DNA from: Jidongwangia harbinensis | GTDB taxonomy: Bacteria; Actinomycetota; Actinomycetes; Mycobacteriales; Micromonosporaceae | Reading direction: 5' to 3' | NCBI RefSeq assembly: GCF_020216025.1 | Contig: NZ_JAIWNC010000002.1 | Location: 124,001 to 188,000 of the forward strand | DNA length: 64,000 nucleotides | Shown here: in pieces, positions 26,830-34,782 of the stretch | Position numbering within the stretch: the stretch's first letter is position 1 | Layout: every line of letters begins with the position of its first letter | The notes under the pieces: model-generated | Told to the model about the DNA's origin: nothing | Seen by the model: only the letters and a program-made list of their open reading frames with translations | The model's database searches: none | Position numbers and translations under genes: made by a program

Positions 26830-26858
26830 ATTCAACTGTTCGAACGAACACGTGTCAA
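26830..26858 (-). promoter_or_regulatory. Promoter with operator in the spacer, upstream of the GH114 operon
   Basis: On the minus strand TTGACA (26858-26853), 17 bases, then TTGAAT (26835-26830). The spacer holds TGTTCG-tt-CGAACA (26837-26850 on plus), an inverted repeat with two central bases. The start would be about 110 bases before the GTG. A related TTGTTCGTTT lies at 26931-26940 before the divergent kinase gene, so one regulator may govern both directions. Confidence 0.5.
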
Positions 26859-26964
26859 CAGCCGTTTGTGCGCGTATCGTGCTTCCGGCGCGCCCTCAGG
26901 CCGGTGTTCAGCCCATGTGCGCACTCCGTGTTGTTCGTTTGGACATTTCTTGAGGAGCCGCAAA

Positions 26965-27864
26965 ATGGACGTCCTGGTCGTCGGTGACGCCAATCCGGAC
27001 CTGGTGCTGCGCGGTGACGTACGCCCGCGTTTCGGTCAGGCCGAGCAGCTGCTCGCCGCGGCGGACCTGGTCCTCGGCGGCTCGGCCGCGATCACCGCCG
27101 CCGGCTGCGCCCGGCTCGGCCTGCGGACCAGACTGCTCACCGCCCTCGGTGACGACGTCTTCGGCGCCGTCACCCGGCAGCACCTCGGCGAACGCGACGT
27201 CGACGTCGTCCTGGCCCGCCCGGCGAACGGCGTGCCCACCGGCCTCAGTGTCATCCTCACCCCGGACGACGACGACCGCGCGATCCTCACCCTGCCCGGC
27301 ACCATCCCGACGCTCCGGCCCGCCGACGTCACCGACGCCCTGCTGGCCGAGACCCGGCACCTGCACGTGGCATCGCTGTACCTGCAGCCCGGCCTCGCCG
27401 CCGGCCTCCCCGACGTGTTCGCCCGAGCCCGTGCCCGGGGCGTCACCACGTCCCTGGACACCAACTGGGACCCGGCGGAGAAGTGGGAGTCGATCGCCGG
27501 CATCCTGGCGCACACCGACGTGTTCCTGCCCAACGCGGCCGAGTTGCGCGCGGTCACCGGCGTACCCGACCTGGACGAGGCCGCCGCCACCCTGGTCGGG
27601 GCCGGCACCACGGTGGTCCTGAAGAACGGCGCGGCCGGTGCCCGCGCCTGGTGGCCGGGCGGCACGTGCGCGGCGCCGGGCCTGGCGGTGCAGGTGGTCG
27701 ACACCACCGGGGCGGGGGACAGCTTCAACGCCGGTTTCCTCGCTGCCAGGCTGGGCGGCCGGCCGACCGAGGACGCCGTGCGGTGGGCGGCCGCGGCGGG
27801 TTCGCTGAGCACCCGCGCCGCCGGCGGCACCGCCGCCCAGGCAACCCCCCACGACCTACCCTGA
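26965..27864 (+). CDS. PfkB/ribokinase-family carbohydrate kinase
   Basis: A 299-aa sugar kinase. The ATG follows GAGGAG by seven bases. Family landmarks: VVGDANPDLVLRG at the N-terminus, LGGSAAITAAGCARLGL (substrate-binding GG region), DTNWDPAEKW, PNAAELRAVTG, and the ATP/anion-hole motif DTTGAGDSFNAGFLAA. This is the ribokinase/KdgK-like branch rather than the LacC-like branch of the kinase at 24901-25875. It is divergent from the GH114 operon with a 250-base shared control region, so it may phosphorylate a sugar released by that enzyme. Exact substrate unknown. Confidence 0.9.
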   Translation: MDVLVVGDANPDLVLRGDVRPRFGQAEQLLAAADLVLGGSAAITAAGCARLGLRTRLLTALGDDVFGAVTRQHLGERDVDVVLARPANGVPTGLSVILTPDDDDRAILTLPGTIPTLRPADVTDALLAETRHLHVASLYLQPGLAAGLPDVFARARARGVTTSLDTNWDPAEKWESIAGILAHTDVFLPNAAELRAVTGVPDLDEAAATLVGAGTTVVLKNGAAGARAWWPGGTCAAPGLAVQVVDTTGAGDSFNAGFLAARLGGRPTEDAVRWAAAAGSLSTRAAGGTAAQATPHDLP

Positions 27865-27881
27865 CCCACCTCCGGTACCGG

Positions 27882-29138
27882 TCATTGGATGGTCACGGAG
27901 ATGCTGCCTTCCACTTCCAGGCCGCTGAGGTGGAACAGCTCCAGGTAGTACTCCCCGGCCGGCAGGCCCGGCCAGCTGGTCTCACTCGCTTTCCCGACGA
28001 CCACGCCCTGCGGCGCCTGATGGTCCTCGTCGCGTCCCCAGTCGACGACGCGGTGCAGGATGACGCTGATCTCGGCGCCCTGCATCGCCGGGTATTCGCT
28101 GGACGCCTCGATCGTCACGGTGACCGAGCCGTTCTCCGGCACCGGGAACTTCCTCGTCTCCGGTAGCCGGGCGGTCATCCGGAACACGCTCGTCCAGTCC
28201 CCGGCGGACCGGGCGGGCGCGGTCAGGACCTTCTCCGGCGTCCGGCCGCGGGCCTGGCTGAGCACCTCGGTCAGGTCGATGGAATTGAGGCCGCCGGGCT
28301 TGATCTGTGAACCGACCACATCACCGGTGCCCTTGTTGACCAGCCGGTACGAGGTGCGTCCGGTCCACGCGGTGACGGGCCGCTCGGTGGCGTCGGCCAC
28401 CTCACCGGCGAGGCCCCGTCCGGACTCGCGCAAGCCCGGGCTCAGCACGGTGGCCGTGTTGCAGGAGTCGAACGTGATGGCGGCCTGCGGGTGGAACGCC
28501 TCCGGTGTCAGCGTGCGGGCCTCGCTGATGGACAGGCCGTAGTCCTCCTTGCCGGGCCAGTCGTACCGCAGGGCGAGCTGCTCGGGCACACCGTGGCTGA
28601 AGACGTGCAGGCCGACGATGGACTTCGGCGGGAACTGCCGCAGCAGCGCGGCCATCGAGGTGCCCGGGGTGATCCAGTAGATCGGGGCACCCTTGGCCCG
28701 CGACTCGATCCCGCTCGTGCCCACCCCGGCCAACTCGTAACCGGTCCGCTCGACCAGCCACACCGGTGAGGTGCCACCCACGCGCGCCGCAGCGTCCGCG
28801 AATTGGAAGGCATGCCGCACCTTCACCTCACCGGGCCCCGGCGAACCCACCACGATGACGGTGTACTCACCGGCGGGCAGCCCGGCCGGGCTCAGCGCGG
28901 CCAGGGCGCCCTGCTGCGCGGCCTGGGCGAGCACACTGTTGGGCAGGAGTGGGCCGAGGCTGGAGAGCAACGCCGCCGCGATCGGGTTGCCGCCGTCCGC
29001 GGCGAGCCTGGCCAGCGCGGCATTGCCGGTGGCGACGGCGGGGACGGCCGGCTGACGCCTCGCCTCGACCGGGGACGCGCCGGTCGGCTGCTCGCCCTCG
29101 TGTAATCGCTCTCCCGCCATCCGGTCATCGTCGGACAT
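27882..29138 (-). CDS. Putative clan CD (caspase-like) cysteine protease with GNAAL N-terminal motif
   Basis: A 418-aa protein without signal peptide. The central domain shows a clan CD dyad: a hydrophobic strand then IVGLHVFSHGV (H182), and a second strand then AITFDSCNTATV (C226), as in caspase, gingipain and CHAT folds. Upstream lies EYTVIVVGSPGPG and WLVERTGYELAG. The N-terminus (1-75) is disordered and contains ATGNAALARLA (about 37-46), resembling the GNxAVxxL element common near the N-terminus of actinobacterial DUF4157-type and contractile-injection-system cargo proteins. The C-terminal 100 residues form a beta-sandwich-like repeat of the LPAGEY motif (at 87-91 and near the end). No obvious RBS at the ATG; a second ATG six codons on is possible. 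Convergent with the PfkB gene. Confidence 0.7.
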   Translation of the reverse strand: MSDDDRMAGERLHEGEQPTGASPVEARRQPAVPAVATGNAALARLAADGGNPIAAALLSSLGPLLPNSVLAQAAQQGALAALSPAGLPAGEYTVIVVGSPGPGEVKVRHAFQFADAAARVGGTSPVWLVERTGYELAGVGTSGIESRAKGAPIYWITPGTSMAALLRQFPPKSIVGLHVFSHGVPEQLALRYDWPGKEDYGLSISEARTLTPEAFHPQAAITFDSCNTATVLSPGLRESGRGLAGEVADATERPVTAWTGRTSYRLVNKGTGDVVGSQIKPGGLNSIDLTEVLSQARGRTPEKVLTAPARSAGDWTSVFRMTARLPETRKFPVPENGSVTVTIEASSEYPAMQGAEISVILHRVVDWGRDEDHQAPQGVVVGKASETSWPGLPAGEYYLELFHLSGLEVEGSISVTIQ

Positions 29139-29190
29139 CTATGCCATTCGGGCGCCGCCGAACGGGCAGTCTTTCGGTCATCCCGTCTCC

Positions 29191-29259
29191 GGTATTCAGT
29201 GTTGCTAGCTACCGGTACCTAGTGTTACTGTCTACCGGTAGCTAGCGACGCTGAGTACC
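29191..29259. promoter_or_regulatory. Operator array upstream of padR: 14-bp inverted repeat embedded in 23-bp tandem repeats
   Basis: GCTAGCTACCGGTA (29204-29217) and TACCGGTAGCTAGC (29233-29246) are perfect inverted arms with a 15-base spacer; the symmetry extends outward to 29191 and 29259 with three mismatches. The same block also reads as direct repeats with a 23-base period starting AGTGTT at 29198 and 29221 with a weaker third copy at 29244. It ends 15 bases before the PadR start, so autoregulation is likely. Confidence 0.7.
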
Positions 29260-29273
29260 GAGGGGATGAGGCA

Positions 29274-29621
29274 GTGGGCAATCAGATGACAGAGATGCTG
29301 AAGGGCACTCTCGAAGGCATCGTCCTGGCGATCCTGGCCCGCAGATCCGCGTACGGCTACGAGATCACCGCGTCGCTGCGCGACCGCGGTTTCTCGGACA
29401 TCGTGGAAGGCACCATCTACGCGGTACTCGTCCGCGTCGAGCAGCGCGGGTTCGTGGACGTGGAGAAGGTTCCCTCCGAAAAAGGCCCCCCGCGCAAGGT
29501 GTTCACGCTGAACGCCAAGGGGCGGGACCAACTCGCCGAGTTCTGGAGGACGTGGAGCGTCCTCGCCGAACGCATCGAGGAACTTCGGAACACCGACAAC
29601 CAGCACGGCGAAGGAGCATGA
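29274..29621 (+). CDS. PadR-family transcriptional regulator
   Basis: A 115-aa regulator. Typical PadR winged helix: MLKGTLEGIVLAILARR, SAYGYEITASLRDRGF, VEGTIYAVLVRVEQRGFV, then the wing with GPPRKVFTLNAKGR and a C-terminal helix for dimerisation. GTG at 29274 after GATGAGG is used; an ATG at 29286 is the alternative. Head of an overlapping operon PadR, DUF1048, DrrA, DrrB, a common arrangement in which PadR represses its exporter until a ligand binds. Confidence 0.93.
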   Translation: MGNQMTEMLKGTLEGIVLAILARRSAYGYEITASLRDRGFSDIVEGTIYAVLVRVEQRGFVDVEKVPSEKGPPRKVFTLNAKGRDQLAEFWRTWSVLAERIEELRNTDNQHGEGA

Positions 29622-29623
29622 GC

Positions 29624-30004
29624 ATGGCCGCGAAATGGATCGAGACGCTCGTCGGGTCGCTCGAGCAGAAGAAGCAGTACAAGCACCACTCGGCCCGGGT
29701 CGAGGCCCTGCCGGAGCCCTATCGCAGCGCGGCCAAGGCGCTTCAGCGGTACTTCATGTACCAGGGCGGGATCGTCGACGGCGACACGCTCATCACGATG
29801 CTCGGCGACTTCGCCGACCTCTGGGAACGGGCGGTCGCCGACGGCACGCCGGTCCGTGCGATCGTCGGCGACGACCCGGTCGAGTTCGCCGAGACGTTTC
29901 TCCGCGCGTACTCCGGCAAGCAGTGGATGGACAAGGAACGCGAGCGCCTCCGGAAGGCGGTCGCCGTCGCCGCCGGCGACGACGGCGAGGAGAAGGGCGC
30001 ATGA
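29624..30004 (+). CDS. DUF1048 family protein
   Basis: A 126-aa soluble, helical protein. AAGGAG seven bases upstream favours the ATG at 29624; an ATG at 29618 overlaps the PadR stop. The family pattern is visible: WIETLVGSLEQKKQYKHHSARVEALPEPYRSAA, then GDTLITMLGDFADLWERAVADGTPVRAIVGDDPVEF and a C-terminal basic helix. DUF1048 proteins nearly always sit between PadR regulators and ABC exporters; their biochemical role is not established. Confidence 0.9.
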   Translation: MAAKWIETLVGSLEQKKQYKHHSARVEALPEPYRSAAKALQRYFMYQGGIVDGDTLITMLGDFADLWERAVADGTPVRAIVGDDPVEFAETFLRAYSGKQWMDKERERLRKAVAVAAGDDGEEKGA

Positions 30005-30813
30005 CCAGCACGACGCGCGACCCTGCGATCAGGGTGCGGGGCATCACGAAGTCCTACCAGGACCTGCAGGTGCTGCGGGGCGTCGACTTCGACGTGGCAG
30101 CCGGAAGCATCTTCGCTCTGCTCGGCTCGAACGGCGCCGGAAAGACCACGCTGGTGCGGATCCTGTCGACGTTGCTGAAGGCGAACACCGGCACCGCGTC
30201 CGTGCACGGCTTCGACGTCTTCTCGGCCCCGGGCGACGTACGCAGGTCGATCAGCCTCACCGGCCAGTTCGCCGCGGTCGACGAAGTGCTGACCGGCCGG
30301 GAGAACCTGGTACTGGTCGCGAAGCTGCGCCACCTGAGGAATCCGGGCACAATCGCCGACGAGATGCTCGCCCGCTTCTCGCTCACCGATGCCGGGAGCC
30401 GCCGGGCGGCGACGTACTCGGGCGGCATGCGCCGGCGGCTCGACATCGCGATGAGCCTGGTCGGCAACCCGCCGGTCGTCTTCCTCGACGAGCCGACCAC
30501 CGGGCTCGATCCGCAGGCCCGGATCGAGGTGTGGCAGACGGTGAAGCAGCTTGCCGAGCAGGGCACGACCATTCTGCTGACCACGCAGTACCTCGACGAA
30601 GCCGAGCAACTCGCCGACCGGATCGCGATCCTGCACAAGGGCACGATCATTCAGAACGGCACCCTGGCCGAGCTGAAGAAGCTTCTCCCGTCCGTCAAGG
30701 TCGAGTACGTCGAGAAGCAACCGACCCTCGAGGACGTCTTCCTCGCCCTCGTCAACGACGCCGGTGACACCGCAGGCGAAGCCACGACGTCCGCAGGAAG
30801 GGAACCCCGATGA
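30001..30813 (+). CDS. DrrA-type ABC transporter ATP-binding protein
   Basis: A 270-aa ATPase driving export of a drug-like compound together with the next gene. Walker A GSNGAGKTT (about 41-49), Q-loop SLTGQFAAVDEVLTGREN, signature YSGGMRRRL, Walker B VVFLDEPTTGLDP and H-loop-type switch LLTTQYLDEAEQL, where the usual His is Gln as in DrrA. The C-terminal extension (PTLEDVFLALV) is characteristic of the DrrA family. ATGA overlap with DUF1048 and with the permease. Confidence 0.94.
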   Translation: MTSTTRDPAIRVRGITKSYQDLQVLRGVDFDVAAGSIFALLGSNGAGKTTLVRILSTLLKANTGTASVHGFDVFSAPGDVRRSISLTGQFAAVDEVLTGRENLVLVAKLRHLRNPGTIADEMLARFSLTDAGSRRAATYSGGMRRRLDIAMSLVGNPPVVFLDEPTTGLDPQARIEVWQTVKQLAEQGTTILLTTQYLDEAEQLADRIAILHKGTIIQNGTLAELKKLLPSVKVEYVEKQPTLEDVFLALVNDAGDTAGEATTSAGREPR

Positions 30814-31574
30814 CCACCCACGTGCTCAGCGACACCAGAACCCTCACCGGCCGCTCCCTGCGTCACATTCTCCGCAGCCCGGACACCATCATCACCACGG
30901 CGGTCACCCCGGTCGCACTCATGCTGCTGTTCGTGTACGTGCTGGGCGGCGCCATCAACACCGGATCCGGCGAGTCCTACATCAACTACATGCTCCCCGG
31001 CATCCTGCTCATCACGATCGCGTCCGGTATCGCCTACACGGCGTACCGCCTGTTCCTCGACATGCAGGGCGGCATCTTCGAGCGTTTCCAGTCGATGCCG
31101 ATCCCGCGGCCCTCCGTGCTCTGGGCGCATGTCCTCACCTCGCTCGTCGCCAACATGGCCTCGATCGCCATCGTCACCGGCGTCGCGCTGATCATGGGGT
31201 TCCGTACCGGCGCCTCGGTGGCCGACTGGCTGGCCGTCAGCGGCATCCTGATCCTGTTCACCGTGGCGCTGACCTGGATCGCCGTGATCGCGGGACTGTC
31301 CGCCAAGACCGTGGACGGCGCGAGCGCCTTCAGCTATCCGCTGATCTTCCTGCCGTTCATCAGCTCGGCCTTCGTCCCCACCGACTCGATGCCCGCCCCG
31401 GTCGCCTGGTTCGCCGAGAACCAGCCGGTGACGTCCATCGTGGACGCCATCCGCCTGCTGTTCGCACAGCAACCCGTCGGCAACGACATCTGGATCGCTC
31501 TCGGCTGGTGCGCCGGCATCCTGGTGGTCGCCTACGCCTCCGCGACGGCGATCTATCGCAAGAAGATCAGCTAG
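30810..31574 (+). CDS. DrrB-type ABC-2 transporter permease
   Basis: A 254-aa membrane protein with six predicted transmembrane segments and the ABC-2 family layout: long first helix (IITTAVTPVALMLLFVYVLGG), cytoplasmic loop GGIFERFQSMPIPRPSVLWAHVL, and the C-terminal SSAFVPTDSMPAPVAWFAENQPVTSIVDAIR, diagnostic of DrrB exporters. Start overlaps the ATPase stop (ATGA). Probable self-resistance or general efflux; substrate unknown. Confidence 0.94.
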   Translation: MTTHVLSDTRTLTGRSLRHILRSPDTIITTAVTPVALMLLFVYVLGGAINTGSGESYINYMLPGILLITIASGIAYTAYRLFLDMQGGIFERFQSMPIPRPSVLWAHVLTSLVANMASIAIVTGVALIMGFRTGASVADWLAVSGILILFTVALTWIAVIAGLSAKTVDGASAFSYPLIFLPFISSAFVPTDSMPAPVAWFAENQPVTSIVDAIRLLFAQQPVGNDIWIALGWCAGILVVAYASATAIYRKKIS

Positions 31575-31582
31575 GGCGACAG

Positions 31583-31608
31583 CGCCGCATCCGTCCGGAT
31601 GCGGCGCA
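31583..31608. terminator. Hairpin terminator between drrB and the sugar ABC operon
   Basis: GCGCCGCATCCG (31583-31594) pairs perfectly with CGGATGCGGCGC (31597-31608). The 12-base stem sits eight bases after the drrB stop and serves the two convergent operons. Confidence 0.8.
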
Positions 31609-31640
31609 TCGTCATGGCTTCGGCCGTCATCGTCGGGAAC

Positions 31641-32462
31641 TCAGCCCTTGAGCCCGGTGAACGTCATCGTCGCGATGAACCGCCTCTGCGCCACCAGGAA
31701 GGCCACGATCAACGGCAACGTCGCGATCACGTTGCCCGCCATCAGCTGGGACCATTCGGTACGCCGGGTGCCCTGGAAACTGGCCAGCCCGACCTGCAGC
31801 GTGAACCGGGTGTCGTCGGTGATCGCCACCAGGGGCCAGAGCAGGTCGTTCCAACTGGACAGCAGGGTGAACACGGCCAGGGTGGCCAGCGCCGGCCGGG
31901 CCAGCGGCAGCACCACTTTCACGAAGGTGCGCAGCGTCCCGCAGCCGTCGAGGCGGGCCGCCTCCTCGAGTTCCACCGGCAGGGACAGGAAGAACTGCCG
32001 CATCAGGAAGATCCCGAAGGCGGACGCCAGCCAGGGTACGAACGCGGCGGCGAGGGTGTCCACGATGCCGGCGCGGGCGAACATCAGATACGTCGGGATC
32101 ATCAGCAGCTGGATCGGGATCATCACGGTGGCCACGATGGCCAGGAACGCCAGCCCGCTGCCGGCGAACTTGAGCCGGGCGAAGCCGTATCCGGCCAGCG
32201 AGCACAGGATCAGGTGGGACAGGACCGCGATCGCGGACACCAGCACGGTGTTGCCGAACCAGAGCAGGATGCGCGACTCGGTCAGCAGCGCCCGGTAGCC
32301 CTCCAGGTGCAGGCTGGTCGGGATCAGTTTGGGCGGGAACTGGTTGATCTCGCTGGTCGTCATGAACGAGGTGAGCACCATCTGCACCAGGGGCAGGACG
32401 AAGATCAGCGCCAGCGGCATGAGCAGCAGGTGCCAGGGGCTGAAGGGCAGGCGCCGTCGCAT
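31641..32462 (-). CDS. ABC sugar transporter permease (MalG/CUT1 type)
   Basis: A 273-aa permease with six membrane helices. The EAA loop, which contacts the ATPase, reads LPVELEEAARLDGCGTLRTFVKVVLPLARP. It starts at an ATG sharing one base with the upstream permease stop (TGATG). Second permease of the importer; no ATP-binding subunit is encoded here, so it must borrow an MsiK-like ATPase encoded elsewhere, as is usual for actinobacterial CUT1 systems. Confidence 0.94.
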   Translation of the reverse strand: MRRRLPFSPWHLLLMPLALIFVLPLVQMVLTSFMTTSEINQFPPKLIPTSLHLEGYRALLTESRILLWFGNTVLVSAIAVLSHLILCSLAGYGFARLKFAGSGLAFLAIVATVMIPIQLLMIPTYLMFARAGIVDTLAAAFVPWLASAFGIFLMRQFFLSLPVELEEAARLDGCGTLRTFVKVVLPLARPALATLAVFTLLSSWNDLLWPLVAITDDTRFTLQVGLASFQGTRRTEWSQLMAGNVIATLPLIVAFLVAQRRFIATMTFTGLKG

Positions 32463-33412
32463 CAGAAGGCCTCCGATCCGCGTCGCCGGCTGTACCAGAT
32501 GACCGTGACGGTGAGCAGCATGGTGAACGCGAACAGCAGGTACGCCACCGCGGCGCCGTAGCCGAGCCGCTGGGTCTGGAACGCGAGTTCGTACACGTAG
32601 TAGACGACCGTCTGGGTGCTGTTCATCGGGCCGCCGCGGGTGGTGGTGTAGATCAGGTCGAACAGTTGCATCGCGGTGATGGTCTGCCAGACCGCGGTGA
32701 ACACGGTGACCGGGCGCAGCTGCGGCAGGATCACGTGGAGGAACACCCGCCAGCCGCTGGCACCGTCGACCCGGGCCGCCTCGACCAGTTCGCGCGGGAT
32801 GTCCTGCAGCGCGGCCAGGTAGATGACGGCGCAGAAGCCGACCTCGCCCCAGAGCGCGATGACGCAGACCACGAGCAGGGCCTGGACCGGGCTCTCCAGG
32901 AACTGCTGGGCCGGCAACCCGAGCCGGCGCAGCGCCTCGTTGGCGGCGCCGAACTGCGGGTTGAACACGAAGCTGGCCAGGATGCCGGTGGCCGCGGCGG
33001 AGGCCACGTACGGCACGAAGATGCAGGTGCGGTAGAAGCCGATCAGCCGGATCCGCTTGTTCAGCGCGATCGCGATGAGCATGCCGAGCAGGATCGACGC
33101 GGGTACGAACAGGGCGGTGAGCACCAGCGTGTGCTGCGCCGCCGCGGCCATGCCCGGGTCCTCGGCGATCCGCTGGTAGTTGCGCCAGCCGACGTCGGTG
33201 GCCGGCGCGATGCCGTTCCACTTGGTGCGCGAGATGAAGAACGCCCACACCGCGGGGAACAGTGACAGGCCCACCACGAGCAGGGTGGCCGGCCCGGCGA
33301 ACGCCCATCCGGTCAGGTTGCGCCGCAGCGCCCGCCCGCGGCGACCGCGCGCCGCGGGCGGGACGGAGCGCGGCGACCCGGCGCGGGGCGACGCGGCGAA
33401 CGTGATCGCCAT
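32462..33412 (-). CDS. ABC sugar transporter permease (MalF/CUT1 type)
   Basis: A 316-aa permease. The Arg-rich N-terminus (to about residue 35) is followed by six membrane helices. EAA loop: IPRELVEAARVDGASGWRVFLHVILPQLRP. The ATG overlaps the binding-protein stop by one base (TGATG). Partner of the MalG-type permease downstream. Confidence 0.94.
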   Translation of the reverse strand: MAITFAASPRAGSPRSVPPAARGRRGRALRRNLTGWAFAGPATLLVVGLSLFPAVWAFFISRTKWNGIAPATDVGWRNYQRIAEDPGMAAAAQHTLVLTALFVPASILLGMLIAIALNKRIRLIGFYRTCIFVPYVASAAATGILASFVFNPQFGAANEALRRLGLPAQQFLESPVQALLVVCVIALWGEVGFCAVIYLAALQDIPRELVEAARVDGASGWRVFLHVILPQLRPVTVFTAVWQTITAMQLFDLIYTTTRGGPMNSTQTVVYYVYELAFQTQRLGYGAAVAYLLFAFTMLLTVTVIWYSRRRGSEAF

Positions 33413-34731
33413 CAGTCCTCCAGGACGCCGGCCGACTTGCGGGCCGCCTCGTCGAGGGCGTCCTTGGGCTGGGCGGCACCCTGCAGCACCTTGGCGACGG
33501 CGTCGCCGACGTTGCGGCTCATCACCTCGTAGCCGGCGACCGTGGGCCGGGCCTTCTTGGCGTTGGCCAGGTTGTCGAAGAACTTCTGTCCGCCCGGGTA
33601 CTCCTTGACGTACGCGGCGAACTGGGGGGTGTCCTTCTCGGACGAGCGCAGCGGCAGGTTGCCCAGCGCCAGGTTCCACTTGGCGTCGATCTCGGCGCTG
33701 GTCAGCCACTTGATGAAGTCCCGGGCGGCACCGGCGCGGTTGGCGTCGTCGTGGTCGAAGAGCACCCACAGGTCGGGTCCGGACACGGTCTGGTGGTCGC
33801 CGTTCACGCCGGGCAGCGCGGTGACGCCGTACTTCAGGCCGGCCTCCTTGATGTCCAGCAGCGACCACGGTCCGGAGATCATCATGCCGACGTGTCCGCT
33901 GTTGAACAGCGGGCCGTACTTCTCGTCGGTCTGGTCCAGGTACATCGACTTGTCGTCGACCGCCATGGCCCGCAGCGTCTCCAGGGCCTTGACCCCGGCC
34001 TCGGAGTTGAACGCCGGCTTGGTGCCGTCCAGGATCTCGCCGCCGTTCTGCCAGAGCAGCGGCCACAGGTGCCAGGTGGTGTCCTCGCTGCCGGAGACCG
34101 AGTACGCGGTCCCGTAGGTGCCGGTCTTCGCGTCGGTCAGCTTCTTCGCGGCGGCCCGGAAGTCGTCCCAGCTCCACTGGTCGGTGGGGTGGGGGAGGCC
34201 GGCGTCGTCGAACAGCTTGGTGTTGTAGATCAGGGCCAGGTTGTCCACCAGCGCCGGCACGCCGATCACCTTGCCGTCCACGGTGGCGACGGTCCGGGCC
34301 GCCTCCGGGATCTCGGACCAGCCGAACGACGGATCGTTGACGAACGCGGTCAGATCCTGGGTACGCCCGCTGGCGCCGAGGTCGCCGGCCCAGTTGCCGT
34401 ACGCGTACGAGATGTCGGGGTAGCTTTTTCCGGCGAAGCCGGCGGACAGCTTGGTGAGCAGTTCGTCGGTGGTCGGTGCGCCGGTGGACACCTTGATCGT
34501 GACGTTCGGGTGCGCGGTCTGGTATTCGGTCGCCAGCTTCTCGGCGACCTGCTGCGCGTCCGAGGTCTGACCGGTCCACCAGGTCAGCGTCACCGGGGCG
34601 GCCGGATCGTAACCCTGCGCCGCGTCCTTGCCGTCGTCGTCGCTGCCGCCGCCGGTGCAGGCGGTCAGGAGCAGGGCCGCGCCGGTGGCGGCCAGCAGCC
34701 GCCGGCGGCGGCCGTGCCAGAAGGTGGTCAT
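33412..34731 (-). CDS. ABC sugar transporter substrate-binding lipoprotein
   Basis: A 439-aa extracytoplasmic sugar receptor. Lipoprotein signal with Arg-rich n-region and lipobox LLTAC (Cys about residue 25). Mature part follows the CUT1 solute-binding family 1 pattern: VTLTWWTGQTSDAQQVAEKLATEYQ, PDISYAYGNWAGDLG, HVGMMISGPWSLLDI, FIKWLTSAEIDAKWN. Upstream of the two permeases in an overlapping operon and 51 bases downstream of the SIS-domain gene. Likely ligand is an amino-sugar or galactoside oligomer judging from the neighbours (inference). Confidence 0.93.
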   Translation of the reverse strand: MTTFWHGRRRRLLAATGAALLLTACTGGGSDDDGKDAAQGYDPAAPVTLTWWTGQTSDAQQVAEKLATEYQTAHPNVTIKVSTGAPTTDELLTKLSAGFAGKSYPDISYAYGNWAGDLGASGRTQDLTAFVNDPSFGWSEIPEAARTVATVDGKVIGVPALVDNLALIYNTKLFDDAGLPHPTDQWSWDDFRAAAKKLTDAKTGTYGTAYSVSGSEDTTWHLWPLLWQNGGEILDGTKPAFNSEAGVKALETLRAMAVDDKSMYLDQTDEKYGPLFNSGHVGMMISGPWSLLDIKEAGLKYGVTALPGVNGDHQTVSGPDLWVLFDHDDANRAGAARDFIKWLTSAEIDAKWNLALGNLPLRSSEKDTPQFAAYVKEYPGGQKFFDNLANAKKARPTVAGYEVMSRNVGDAVAKVLQGAAQPKDALDEAARKSAGVLED

Positions 34732-34782
34732 CTGCGGAACCTCGATCTCTGCCGGAGGGGGGTGGACTGGTCGGGCGGTCCG

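Noticed and set aside
27882..31574. Possible contractile injection system or phage-defence island
   Set aside because: No baseplate, sheath, AAA unfoldase, nuclease or reverse transcriptase gene is present; only a lone clan CD protein and a PadR/Drr exporter.
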